64,000 nt of DNA from Alphaproteobacteria bacterium (GTDB lineage Bacteria; Pseudomonadota; Alphaproteobacteria; Thalassobaculales; Thalassobaculaceae). The translations under genes were made by a program, and so were the position numbers. Position 1 is the stretch's first letter. Each line of letters starts with the position of its first letter. The stretch lies in assembly GCA_022822665.1 (NCBI GenBank), contig JAJEAR010000084.1, forward strand, positions 1 through 64,000. The letters run 5' to 3'. A model generated the notes under the pieces. That model was not told the DNA's origin, searched no databases, and saw nothing but the letters and a program-made list of their open reading frames with translations. Shown in pieces: positions 20,612 through 29,435 of the stretch.

Positions 20612-21915
20612 GAGTGCTGCACCTGACGTCAAGGCCACTCGCCCGCCTCGCGGCAGTCCTGCTGCTCTGCGCACCCACGGCAGCGCATGCAGACAATACG
20701 ACCGATACCTACATGCAGCTGAACCTGTTCGGCGATGTGTTCGAGCGAGTGCGCGAGCAGTACGTGGAGAAGGTGAGTGACAAGGAACTGATCGAGGCGG
20801 CCATTACCGGGATGTTGTCTTCGCTCGATCCCCACTCCGCGTTCCTGGATGTCGAGGCCTTCAAGGACATCGGCATCATGACCAGGGGTGAGTTCGGAGG
20901 CCTCGGCATTGAGGTCACGCTCGAGAACGGGCTGGTCAAGGTCGTCTCCCCGATCGACGGGACCCCCGCCCACCGCGCCGGGCTCCAGCCGGGTGATCTC
21001 ATCACCCACCTCAACGGCGAGGCCGTGCTCGGGCTCAGCCTTGCCGAGGCGGTGGAGCGCATGCGGGGTCCCGTGGACTCCACCATCGTCCTGTCGGTAC
21101 GCCGCGAAAACCAGAGTCCGTTCGACGTGACGCTGGTCCGGGCGGCCATCAAGATCCGATCAGTCCGCTCCCGCGCGATCGACCGGGTCGGCTACCTGCG
21201 CGTGACCGCATTCAACGAGCACACCCAGAGCGGCCTCGAGGAGGCGATAGCCAAGGTCCGGTCCGAGATCGGCGACCAGCTGATCGGCTATGTCATCGAC
21301 CTGCGCAACAATCCGGGCGGACTGCTGGACCAGGCGATCTCGGTCAGCGATTCGTTCCTCGATCACGGTGAAATCGTGTCCACCCGTGGCAGGGATGCGG
21401 ATGACATCACGCGGGTGCACGCCACCAGGGGCGACCTGGCGGAGGGCCAGCCGCTGGTGGTGCTGATCAACAACGGTTCCGCGTCCGCATCGGAAATCGT
21501 CGCCGGTGCCCTGCAGGACCACCACCGGGCGGTCATCCTCGGCACGCGGTCCTTCGGCAAGGGATCGGTCCAGACCCTGATGCCGCTTCCCGGCAAGGTG
21601 GCGATGCGTCTGACCGTTGCCAGGTACTACACGCCGTCGGGCCGGTCGATCCAGCAGACCGGCATCGTGCCCGACATCGAGGTCCCGCTGGCGCTGATCG
21701 AACAGGTCGAGACCAGGACGGCCTACCGGGAGGCCGACCTGCGCAACGCGCTGGAAGGGGGAACCGCGACCGAGCCCGGCCAGGACGAGACCGCTGAACC
21801 CAGGGAGCCGGAGAAACAGGACTACCAGATCTCGAGGGCGGTCGACCTGCTCAAGGGACTGCACCGTTTCCGGGAACTTGCACCGGTTACGCGCCCCGGC
21901 GCTGACCAGGACTGA
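20608..21915 (+). CDS. ctpA: S41 C-terminal processing peptidase
   Basis: A 435-residue periplasmic serine protease. It has a signal peptide (ARLAAVLLLCAPTAAHA) and an N-terminal helical part with LDPHSAFLD. The PDZ domain spans about 90-170 (FGGLGIEVTLENG, HRAGLQPGDLI). The protease core has the catalytic Ser in NNGSASASEIVAGAL and the catalytic Lys in RSFGKGSVQT. A charged, Pro/Glu-rich tail follows. It acts on unfolded C-termini and cell-wall enzymes. It is translationally coupled to the envC-like gene, and the two are adjacent in many proteobacteria. Confidence 0.95.
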   Translation: MRVLHLTSRPLARLAAVLLLCAPTAAHADNTTDTYMQLNLFGDVFERVREQYVEKVSDKELIEAAITGMLSSLDPHSAFLDVEAFKDIGIMTRGEFGGLGIEVTLENGLVKVVSPIDGTPAHRAGLQPGDLITHLNGEAVLGLSLAEAVERMRGPVDSTIVLSVRRENQSPFDVTLVRAAIKIRSVRSRAIDRVGYLRVTAFNEHTQSGLEEAIAKVRSEIGDQLIGYVIDLRNNPGGLLDQAISVSDSFLDHGEIVSTRGRDADDITRVHATRGDLAEGQPLVVLINNGSASASEIVAGALQDHHRAVILGTRSFGKGSVQTLMPLPGKVAMRLTVARYYTPSGRSIQQTGIVPDIEVPLALIEQVETRTAYREADLRNALEGGTATEPGQDETAEPREPEKQDYQISRAVDLLKGLHRFRELAPVTRPGADQD

Positions 21916-21930
21916 CGCCCGGGACGCATC

Positions 21931-22422
21931 ATGGCAACGAGTGCGCCGATCGACCTGCCGTACAGGCCGTGTGTCGGGATCATGGTCCTCAACCGGGACG
22001 GGAAGATCTTTGCCGGTCGACGATCCGACATTCCCGGTGCTGCGTGGCAGATGCCGCAGGGCGGCATCGACGCCGGTGAGGACCCGCGCGAGGCGGCCCT
22101 GCGCGAGCTCGTGGAGGAGACCGGCATCAGGTCGGTCAGGGTGCTGGCGGAGACGCGCGCGTGGCTGACCTACGACTACCCCGATGCGGTCCGGCGCCGG
22201 TCCTTCGCCGGGCGGTTCCGCGGTCAGAGGCAGAAGTGGTTCGCGATGCGGTTCGTCGGCGATGACACTGAAATAGACCTGCACGGCCACAGTCCCGAGT
22301 TCGATCGCTGGGACTGGATGTTGCCGGGTGACCTGCTTGAGCAGATCATCGCGTTCAAGCGACCGATCTACGATGCGGTGGTGCGGGAATTCGGCCCCTG
22401 GATCGGCGGCACCCCGACATGA
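21931..22422 (+). CDS. rppH: RNA pyrophosphohydrolase (Nudix)
   Basis: A 163-residue Nudix hydrolase that removes pyrophosphate from 5'-triphosphate RNA ends and triggers mRNA decay. It starts with the RppH-type segment LPYRPCVGIMVLNRDGKIFAG. The Nudix box GGIDAGEDPREAALRELVEETG lies at about 49-70, with QMPQGG just before it. FDRWDWMLPGDL near the C-terminus is characteristic of RppH/NudH. Its stop overlaps the start of the next gene (ATGA). Confidence 0.94.
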   Translation: MATSAPIDLPYRPCVGIMVLNRDGKIFAGRRSDIPGAAWQMPQGGIDAGEDPREAALRELVEETGIRSVRVLAETRAWLTYDYPDAVRRRSFAGRFRGQRQKWFAMRFVGDDTEIDLHGHSPEFDRWDWMLPGDLLEQIIAFKRPIYDAVVREFGPWIGGTPT

Positions 22423-23039
22423 GCGGACCGTCACGGGAACACGGCGTCACCGAGCGGATTCGCGCCGTCCTCGACGCGGAGGCCGACGCGATCAGGTCGG
22501 TTGCCGTCGGTCCGGCCTACGCGGCGGCGGTCGACCACCTGGCGGACTGCCGCGGCAAGGTTGTCTCCACCGGCATGGGAAAGGCCGGATATGTGGCGCG
22601 CAAGTTCGCGGCCATCCTCAGTTCCACCGCCACCCCGGCAATCTTCATCCATCCGGCCGAGGCGGCGCACGGTGACCTCGGCATGCTGGCGCCCGGCGAC
22701 TGCGTGGTTGCGTTCTCGACCAGCGGCAAGACCACCGAGGTACTGGAGTTCATCGAGCTTGCCCGACATCTCGACGCCGGTCCGGTGATCGGCATCACCT
22801 CGCACCGCGACTCCGGGTTGCGGGACCTCTCCGACGTGATTATCGACATGGGGGTGATTGCCGAACCCTGTCCGCTCGGGCTGACGCCGACCGCCAGCAT
22901 GGCGGTCATGTCCGCCATCGGTGATGCCCTGGCACTGGTCCTGCTCGAACGCAAGGGCGTCACGCGCGCGGACTACGGCTTGCGCCACCACGGCGGCTAC
23001 CTCGGCAAGCGCGTGCGGACCGACAACCTCCCGGATTGA
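22419..23039 (+). CDS. kdsD: SIS-domain sugar phosphate isomerase, KdsD/KpsF-like without CBS domains
   Basis: A 206-residue protein made only of the SIS domain: VVSTGMGKAGYVARKFAAIL, FIHPAEAAHGDLGML, AFSTSGKTTEVLEF and PLGLTPTASMAVMSAIGDALALVLLERKG match arabinose-5-phosphate isomerase (KDO synthesis). E. coli KdsD is 328 residues with two C-terminal CBS domains; here the protein stops after GGYLGKR. CBS-free forms are reported elsewhere, so this need not be a truncation. It is the last gene of the superoperon, coupled to rppH. Confidence 0.85.
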   Translation: MSGPSREHGVTERIRAVLDAEADAIRSVAVGPAYAAAVDHLADCRGKVVSTGMGKAGYVARKFAAILSSTATPAIFIHPAEAAHGDLGMLAPGDCVVAFSTSGKTTEVLEFIELARHLDAGPVIGITSHRDSGLRDLSDVIIDMGVIAEPCPLGLTPTASMAVMSAIGDALALVLLERKGVTRADYGLRHHGGYLGKRVRTDNLPD

Positions 23040-23577
23040 AGGGCGTACTGCCCGGTGCTCCGCGGATTGTCACCGATACCCTGAGCATCGATGTCGTTTC
23101 CGGCGGGTTTCACGTCAGCCACCGGTGAAGTGGTGGATACCGCCATCGTCACGCGGACACGATGATCACGCTGGCCCCGGGGCACGCCCGGATCACGCCA
23201 CCGTGACATGCGTGACCGGACCGGTCGCCGCCACGCTCCGTTCGCCCGGATGCCGGAACCCGGCACGATCGGCAGGCCGCCGCTCCAACCGGTGCTGCCC
23301 CGTATTCCCGCAACAGCGACACGTCATCCCGATCCAGACCCCGGTGAGCGCAGATGGACGGAAGATCGCCACCGGTTCTCCTCGCCGGTCCCGACCGGCA
23401 GTCGCAGGGGTCCGGGCACTGGTCCCCGGTTCCGCAAGAGGCATTTTCTGCCAAGGCGGAACTGCATGGTGGTCCATGGGACGGCAAGCGCCCATATGAA
23501 TGGAATGAGGGGGCAAACCTGCCGTACTCCGGCCTGATCCATCCGAAAGAAGTGCTGACCTGGGAAGTGGCACTGGA
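23040..23577. other. Gene-free gap of about 540 nt
   Basis: Between kdsD and the Calx-beta protein. Small ORFs here have no motif and overlap on both strands. A short hairpin-like CCACC...GGTGG occurs near 23120-23137. The promoter of the downstream gene should lie here, but I found no clear box. Confidence 0.4.
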
Positions 23578-25947
23578 ATGGGCACAGAAAAAGCCAGCCG
23601 AACGGGCCTCTCGGCGATCATGTTTCTCGCTGTCGCTCTCATGTGGCTGCCGGCAGGCACGACAAGCGCCGCATGCAGCGCCGGGAACAGGGTGGATCAC
23701 AGGGACGCCGAATGCCTGAACGCCTGGTGGAAGAACCGGGGTCTGTTCAGGAAAAGCCCCTACCATGTCCGGAACATGTGCCCCGGATACGGAACGGTTG
23801 TGGCCAAGGTGGACCTGAAATCGGCCAGCGACCGTACCCTTCACCTCGCCGACGGCCACCCGAGGGACGGCGACACAGACCACCAGATCCGGGGTATCTC
23901 CTGCTGCTCCGACACAGGCGCTCTGTGCAACAGGTCCGACGTCGTCACCAACGCGGGCTGCCTGGAGCGATTTCGGCGAACGAGTTCGGCGGAGTGGACC
24001 TGCATGAACAAGACCGCCGCCGCTTCCATCTCCGGCGAGAACTACAATTGCACCATCTGGGCCCAATGCAAGACCACCGAGATGCTCTTTAACCGTCCCG
24101 TGTACAGCGATACCTCCATCACCGTTGCCTGGCTCGATCTCGACGATGTGCACAACTGCAACGGTACACTGACGCACGGCTCCTGCAGCCGGTCTCGAAC
24201 TGTCGCGCCCTCGCTTTCGGTTGGTGATGCACGCGCCGGGGAGGGTGCAGGCGCCTTTCTTGAATTCACGGTGACACTGAGCCGGTCGCATCCGGAACCG
24301 GTGACGGTGCGCTACGTGACCTCGGACCGCACGGCGACGGCGGGATCGGACTACGTTTCGACCGCGGGAACCCTGGCATTCGCCGCGAACGAGACCTCGA
24401 GGACGGTCAGGGTGCGGGTGCTGGATGACGACCACGACGAAGGCCCGGAGACGCTGGTGCTCACGCTGTCAGCCCCTGCGCCTTCGCAGGTGCGGCTGGC
24501 CGACGCCGAAGCGACAGGCACCATCTCCAACACCGACAGGATCCCGGGAGCCTGGCTCGCCCGCTTCGGGCGCACCGTGACGGACCACGCGCTGGAGGCG
24601 GTGAACGCCCGCATGTGGGCGCGATCTCCGTCCGCCGCCGAAACACGCCGTGCCGGGCCTCGGTCCGGGACGGAGCCGGGCAGGGATACGGTGCCCGGGT
24701 CTTTCCAGGTGTCTGGGCGTGCACAGCGGTCGAGTGGGGATGCACCGATGCCGTCTTCGCCCATCCGACTGATGGCGGAGACGAACAGCGGGGGCTTTCT
24801 TTCGATCTGGGGTCGGGGCGCCGCGACCGGTTTCTCCGGACAGGACGGCGATCTCCAGGTAGACGGCACGGTGACAAGCAGCATGTTCGGAGCCGATTGG
24901 GCGCGCGGGAGCTGGGCGACGGGTCTGATGGTCTCATACGGCCAGGGTGACGGAAGACACCGGGGTGTACGTGCGGGGACTGTCACGTCGACACTGACAG
25001 CAGTCTGGCCGTGGTTCCACCATTCGCCGGGCGAGCGGCTTTCAGTATGGGGTATTGCCGGCTACGGCACGGGCGGCCTGGTGCTCGAGCCGGAGGGAGC
25101 GCCGGCCATGCGCACCGACATGCACCTCGCGATGACCGCGGCCGGACTGCGCGGCCTCCTTGTCGACGGCGGCGACGACGGTTTGACGCTGGCCGCGAAT
25201 TCGGATGCGGCGATCGTCCGGGTTTCGTCAGACGCTGTCTCCGGTATCGGCGGCACGCTTGCGGCGGCAACGGCGAACGTGATCGGCCTGCGGCTGGGCC
25301 TTGAAGGTTCCCGGCCGTTCCGCCTGGCCAACGGTTCGGTGATCACGCCGGGTGTGGAAGTCGGACTGCGCCGTGATGGTGGCGATGCCGAGACCGGCGT
25401 CGGCGTGGTTGCCGGCGCCGCGATCGCGTGGCGGGATGCGAGGCGCGGCCTGGGGGTGGAGTTCAGCGGGCACGGCTCGGTGGCCCATGAGGAGGAGAAC
25501 TTCAGCGAACGCGGGTTTTCGGCTTCCTTCACCTGGGACCGGTTGAAAGACGACCGGGGTCCGCGCCTGAGCCTGACCCGGACGCTGGGCGTTGCGACGC
25601 AAGGCGGAACCGAGGTCCTGCCGGCGCGCGCGACACTTGACGGGCTGCTCGCGGACGACAACCGGGAGCAACTGCAGCAGCGGTGGCTTGAACTGAGATT
25701 CGGCTATGGTTTCGCGGTTGGCGACCGTTTCACCTCGACGCCGGAGATCGCCATCGCCGCGTCCGGTACCGACCGGAGTTACAGCCTGGGCTGGCGGTTG
25801 GTACGGCGCACGAGGCGGGGTGATACCGGCCTGTTCGAACTCTCCTTCGAGGCCCGGCGCCACGAGAGTGCCGGTACCGCCCCGGAATCCGGGGTCGGTT
25901 CCCGGCCTGGGTACGAAGTCGGCCTTCGCCTCACTGAACGGTACTGA
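23578..25947 (+). CDS. Secreted Cys-rich / Calx-beta / C-terminal beta-barrel (autotransporter-like) protein
   Basis: 789 residues. A signal peptide (IMFLAVALMWLPAGTTSA, cleavage near residue 31) is followed by a domain of ~175 residues containing 12 cysteines (CLNAWWKN, GISCCSDTGALC, WTCMNK, HNCNGTL). I cannot match it to a named family. Residues ~210-321 are one Calx-beta repeat (SVGDARAGEGAG, FTVTLSRSHPEPVTVRYVTS, ATAGSDYVSTAGTL, DDDHDEGPETLVLTLS). The remaining ~465 residues alternate short amphipathic strands rich in Gly and aromatics and end in LRLTERY with a terminal aromatic, as in outer-membrane barrels. The likely layout is an outer-membrane barrel anchoring or exporting a disulfide-rich head. 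It stands alone, without secretion partners. The function is unknown; adhesion or cell contact is a guess. Confidence 0.8.
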   Translation: MGTEKASRTGLSAIMFLAVALMWLPAGTTSAACSAGNRVDHRDAECLNAWWKNRGLFRKSPYHVRNMCPGYGTVVAKVDLKSASDRTLHLADGHPRDGDTDHQIRGISCCSDTGALCNRSDVVTNAGCLERFRRTSSAEWTCMNKTAAASISGENYNCTIWAQCKTTEMLFNRPVYSDTSITVAWLDLDDVHNCNGTLTHGSCSRSRTVAPSLSVGDARAGEGAGAFLEFTVTLSRSHPEPVTVRYVTSDRTATAGSDYVSTAGTLAFAANETSRTVRVRVLDDDHDEGPETLVLTLSAPAPSQVRLADAEATGTISNTDRIPGAWLARFGRTVTDHALEAVNARMWARSPSAAETRRAGPRSGTEPGRDTVPGSFQVSGRAQRSSGDAPMPSSPIRLMAETNSGGFLSIWGRGAATGFSGQDGDLQVDGTVTSSMFGADWARGSWATGLMVSYGQGDGRHRGVRAGTVTSTLTAVWPWFHHSPGERLSVWGIAGYGTGGLVLEPEGAPAMRTDMHLAMTAAGLRGLLVDGGDDGLTLAANSDAAIVRVSSDAVSGIGGTLAAATANVIGLRLGLEGSRPFRLANGSVITPGVEVGLRRDGGDAETGVGVVAGAAIAWRDARRGLGVEFSGHGSVAHEEENFSERGFSASFTWDRLKDDRGPRLSLTRTLGVATQGGTEVLPARATLDGLLADDNREQLQQRWLELRFGYGFAVGDRFTSTPEIAIAASGTDRSYSLGWRLVRRTRRGDTGLFELSFEARRHESAGTAPESGVGSRPGYEVGLRLTERY

Positions 25948-26198
25948 GCAGGAGACGAAGAGGAACGGTGCCCGGTTGCAGCCTGTCCGGAATGGCCAGG
26001 CCGCTCGAACGACAGGCCGCCGGCACCGCGACCGCTACGCCATCGGTCTTCCCGAGATGGGCAGGGTGCCATGCTCGTCGTCAACGGCCGGCTTGTGCGA
26101 GGCGGACGGAACACATTCCACCCCCGGCGGGCCGGTGCCGTCCATGTCGCCAGGGTGGACTGCTCTGACGGGTCGCACCGGGCTCGCGCGCCCGACGG

Positions 26199-27002
26199 TC
26201 ATGCGGTCATGCGGTCGAGGCTCGCGCGCAGGATCCGGTTGAAGGCGAGCGGGGCCTCGACATTCGACAGGTGCCGGACGCCGGGGATCACCGAAAGCCG
26301 GCTTCCGGCGATACGCCGGTGCAGCTTGCGGGAGCATTCGAGCGGGGTCACGCGATCCTCGCCGGCCGCGATGATGCGGGTGGGGGCGGTGATGCGATGC
26401 AGCCGGTCCCGCCATGCGAGCCGGGTGACGGCCGAGGTCGCCGCCAGGTAACCGGGTATCGGGATCCGCACGAAGGCGTCGCGAACCGAGAGGTATCCGT
26501 CACTGCGCCCGGCGATGAAGGGTTCGGTAAACCACAGGTGATCGACCATGGCCCATGCCGCCTCCATGCCCTCGCCCAGGACCACCTGCTCGCGCCTGGC
26601 CACCGACTCCCGGTACCTGTCGTCGGCCTGGGAGGTGGTGTTGCACAGCGTGAGGCTGGAGATCCTCTGCGGTTCGAGGATGGCCATGCCCTGGCCGATC
26701 ATCCCGCCGGTGGACAGTCCTACCCAGTGCACCTGGTCGAGCCCGAGGCCATCGAGGAGCGCAACCGCGTCGGCGACGAACATCTCCAGACTCCAGGAAC
26801 CCGGCAGCGCTTCGGTTTCACCGTGACCCCGCCAGTCATAGCGCAACACCCGGTAGCGGTCGGCAAGCGCGGGAACCTGGCGGTCCCAGATGCGGTGGTC
26901 GGTTCCCAGCGCATGCGCCATCAGGACGCACGGACCGTCCCGCGGGCCGTCAGCGCGCCACGCGGTGGTGACATCCCCGGTCCTGGTACGTGCGACGGTC
27001 AT
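26199..27002 (-). CDS. Alpha/beta hydrolase, 3-oxoadipate enol-lactonase-like
   Basis: A 267-residue alpha/beta hydrolase. The oxyanion region is MAHALGTDHRIWD and the nucleophile Ser97 lies in VGLSTGGMIGQ. The acid is probably the Asp in AGEDRVTP, and the His is in GVRHLSNVE near residue 245. The layout resembles PcaD-type lactonases, but the substrate cannot be proved. pcaHG-like genes lie far away (54-55 kb). It is transcribed leftward, divergent from a second hydrolase of the same fold across a 333-nt gap. Confidence 0.8.
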   Translation of the reverse strand: MTVARTRTGDVTTAWRADGPRDGPCVLMAHALGTDHRIWDRQVPALADRYRVLRYDWRGHGETEALPGSWSLEMFVADAVALLDGLGLDQVHWVGLSTGGMIGQGMAILEPQRISSLTLCNTTSQADDRYRESVARREQVVLGEGMEAAWAMVDHLWFTEPFIAGRSDGYLSVRDAFVRIPIPGYLAATSAVTRLAWRDRLHRITAPTRIIAAGEDRVTPLECSRKLHRRIAGSRLSVIPGVRHLSNVEAPLAFNRILRASLDRMTA

Positions 27003-27335
27003 GCTCGTCTCCGTTTCTTCCCGCGATCGACCAGACTACAGCGCATGCAAGGGTCGCAACAGGAAATGACCGTCGATAGAGGCAGGTTGGAGGCCGCTCC
27101 CTTTCCCGCCGATGCGCCGGTCGTCCGGGTCCGGCAGCGACCGTCTCGGTTACCAAGCATGACAGGAGGCTTGTCCGGTGAGAGGTGCGAGATCCTGGTG
27201 TGTCTTGACGCCGGTGCCGGTTGGCTTCATGTGCTGGTGCGCGAGGCCGACCGCTGCGCGGACACGGGCGATGGACAGACGAGTCCGACGTGCCGGTCAC
27301 ACCGATCAGATCGCAGCGCCCATGAATGACGGGAT
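27003..27335. other. Divergent promoter gap between two hydrolase genes
   Basis: 333 nt between the starts of the leftward and rightward alpha/beta hydrolases. It must carry both promoters. No gene or clear operator was recognised. Confidence 0.4.
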
Positions 27336-28112
27336 GTGACCGTGACACTTCACTACCGACTCCGCGGGCCGGGTGATGCCCCGGTGTTCTGCCTGCTGCA
27401 CTGCTTCGGGGCCGATCACCGCTACTGGGACCTGCACCGTGACGCCTTCGAGGGGTGCAGGGTGCTGTGCGTCGATATTCCCGGGCACGGACTGAGCCCG
27501 CTCGGGCCGGAAGGCTGCAGCCTCGAGTCCCTGGCGGCGGAGGTTGTCCGGCTGCTTGACCTGCTGGAGTTGGATGCGGTCCACCTGTGCGGCGTGTCTT
27601 TCGGCGGCCAGATCGCCCAGACCATGGCGCTTGATCACCCCGGCCGCGTGCTCTCGCTCGCGCTGGTGACCACCACCTGCCGCTACGACGACGATCAGCG
27701 GGTGTTGTGGCGGTCGCGCGCCGATCTCGTGGAACGCGACGGGCTGGAACCGGTGACCGGCGCGCTGATGCGGCGCTGGTTCACACCGGAAGCGGCCGAA
27801 CGCAGGGTGCCGGGCTACGTCTACATGGAAGAGGTGTTCCGGCGGTTCCGGCCGGCGACCTTTGCCGCGGCTGCACGGGCCATGTGCGCACTCGACACCG
27901 AGGGCCGGCTCGGGCAGATAGCGGTACCGGCCGTGGTGGTGGCGAGCCCGGACGATCCGGGAGTGCCGCGCGACGTCTCGGAACTGATGGCTCGGCTGAT
28001 CCCCGGCTGCGGCCTGCACTGGATTGAGCCCTCGAGGCACCTGGCATCACTGGAGCAACCCGAACAGTTCAACCGCCTGATGCGTCGTCACGTGGTGCAC
28101 CTCATCCGCTGA
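27336..28112 (+). CDS. Alpha/beta hydrolase, PcaD-like
   Basis: A 258-residue alpha/beta hydrolase related in layout to the divergent neighbour: LLHCFGADHRYWD, nucleophile Ser88 in LCGVSFGGQIAQ, acid in SPDDPGVP, and His in SRHLASLEQPEQFN. The C-terminal pattern (HLASLEQPEQFN) is common in 3-oxoadipate enol-lactonase-like proteins. The start is GTG. A glutathione transferase follows 32 nt downstream in the same direction. The pair may form a small catabolic or detoxification unit; the substrate is unknown. Confidence 0.8.
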   Translation: MTVTLHYRLRGPGDAPVFCLLHCFGADHRYWDLHRDAFEGCRVLCVDIPGHGLSPLGPEGCSLESLAAEVVRLLDLLELDAVHLCGVSFGGQIAQTMALDHPGRVLSLALVTTTCRYDDDQRVLWRSRADLVERDGLEPVTGALMRRWFTPEAAERRVPGYVYMEEVFRRFRPATFAAAARAMCALDTEGRLGQIAVPAVVVASPDDPGVPRDVSELMARLIPGCGLHWIEPSRHLASLEQPEQFNRLMRRHVVHLIR

Positions 28113-28144
28113 CGGTGCCACGGGCCTGCCGGAGGTTTCCGACC

Positions 28145-28774
28145 ATGAAGTTCTATGACTGCGCTCCCGCTCCCTCGCCCAGACGGGTCCGGATCTACCT
28201 TGCCGAAAAGGGCCTCGAGGTGGAGACGGTGCAGGTCGACCTGGGCAACGGTGAACAGCTGACCGAGTCGTTCCGAGCCGTCAATCCCCGCTGCACGGTG
28301 CCTGTCCTCGAACTCGACGACGGCACGCGGCTTGCGAGCACGGCGGGGATCCGGCGCTATCTCGACGTCGCGTTTCCGGAACCGAACCTGTGCGGGCGCA
28401 CCGCCGCGGAACAGGGGCGGATCGCCGACCTGCTGTGGCAGATCGAGGCCGACGGCCTGATGGCGATGTCGGAAGCACTGCGCAACCGGGCGAGCAGGAT
28501 GCAGGGCAGGGCCCTGACCGGTCCGGTCAACTACGAGCAGATACCCGCACTCGCCGAGCGGGGCCGGGACCGGGTGCTGCGCTTCCTCGACGGTGTCGAT
28601 GCGATGGTGGCTGACAGGCCGTTCGTGGCTGGCGACGCCTATTCGGTCGCCGACATCGACCTGCTGGTCGTGGTCGACTTCGCCGGCTGGCTGAAGATGG
28701 GCCTGCCGGACGGTGCCGCCAACGCGGCGCGCTGGTACGATGCCGTGAGTTCCCGACCGAGCGCGGCTCTCTGA
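28145..28774 (+). CDS. Glutathione S-transferase family protein
   Basis: A 209-residue GST. The N-terminal thioredoxin-like domain (MKFYDCAPAPSPRRVRIYLAEKG) includes NPRCTVPVLELDDGT with the cis-Pro of the glutathione site and STAGIRRYLD in place of the more usual E-S motif. An all-helical C-terminal domain contains PFVAGDAYSVADIDLLV. I use the ATG at 28145 because the family N-terminus begins MKFYD; the frame is open ten codons earlier. It probably shares a transcript with the preceding hydrolase. Confidence 0.88.
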   Translation: MKFYDCAPAPSPRRVRIYLAEKGLEVETVQVDLGNGEQLTESFRAVNPRCTVPVLELDDGTRLASTAGIRRYLDVAFPEPNLCGRTAAEQGRIADLLWQIEADGLMAMSEALRNRASRMQGRALTGPVNYEQIPALAERGRDRVLRFLDGVDAMVADRPFVAGDAYSVADIDLLVVVDFAGWLKMGLPDGAANAARWYDAVSSRPSAAL

Positions 28775-28933
28775 GCACAGCGCCTGCGCGTCGGGCTTCG
28801 CACGACGCGGATCATTGCCCTTCCACGCCGTGCCAAGTACGCTTGTGGGCGGGAGAAATCCGGGCCGGACTGCGTCCACGGGCGCGGCACCGCCCGGGCT
28901 TGCGCCGAATCTTCCACGAACGGGAGTAAACGG

Positions 28934-29413
28934 TTGGCGATCGACGACGGGCGAATCCTGGGCTGGCGGGAGTGGGTGTCGCTGCCCGACCTCGGGATCA
29001 CCGCCATCAAGGCCAAGCTTGACACCGGTGCCAGGACCTCGGCGCTCCATGCCTGGAATGCCGAGCCCGTCGAGATTGACGGCAAGCCCTGGGTACGGTT
29101 CCGGACCTTTCCGCTCGAGGGGCCGGCGGCGGCGCCGGTCGTGTGCGAAGCACCGCTTTCCGACCAGCGCTGGGTGACGAACTCCGGCGGCATGCGGGAG
29201 TGGCGGTGCGTGATCTCGACCCGCCTCGGCATCGGGGACGAGTCCTGGCCAATCGAGCTTACCCTGGCCAACCGGGACCCGATGGGGTTCAGGATGCTGG
29301 TGGGCCGCGAGGCGATGCGCGGCCGTTTCATTGTTGATCCGAGACGGTCGTACCGTTCAGGTCGATACACTGATCTACACAAGACAAGTGAAGGAAATCT
29401 GACCGCTCTGTAG
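28934..29413 (+). CDS. RimB-type ATP-dependent zinc protease family protein
   Basis: A 159-residue protein of the retropepsin-like family often encoded beside rimK. It has the aspartyl-protease-like motif [15 protein letters not shown] (Asp30), [12 protein letters not shown], and [16 protein letters not shown]. In pseudomonads the RimB protease modulates RimK and poly-glutamate tails on ribosomal protein S6. The start is TTG, with GGGAG upstream. rimK follows 22 nt downstream, preceded by GGGAGGAG. Confidence 0.85.
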   Translation: MAIDDGRILGWREWVSLPDLGITAIKAKLDTGARTSALHAWNAEPVEIDGKPWVRFRTFPLEGPAAAPVVCEAPLSDQRWVTNSGGMREWRCVISTRLGIGDESWPIELTLANRDPMGFRMLVGREAMRGRFIVDPRRSYRSGRYTDLHKTSEGNLTAL

Positions 29414-29435
29414 ATATTCGGGAGGAGTACGGACC

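Noticed and set aside
23149-24435. Minus-strand ORF of about 430 codons reaching into the Calx-beta gene
   Set aside because: The plus-strand gene has a signal peptide and a recognisable Calx-beta repeat; the antisense frame shows nothing.
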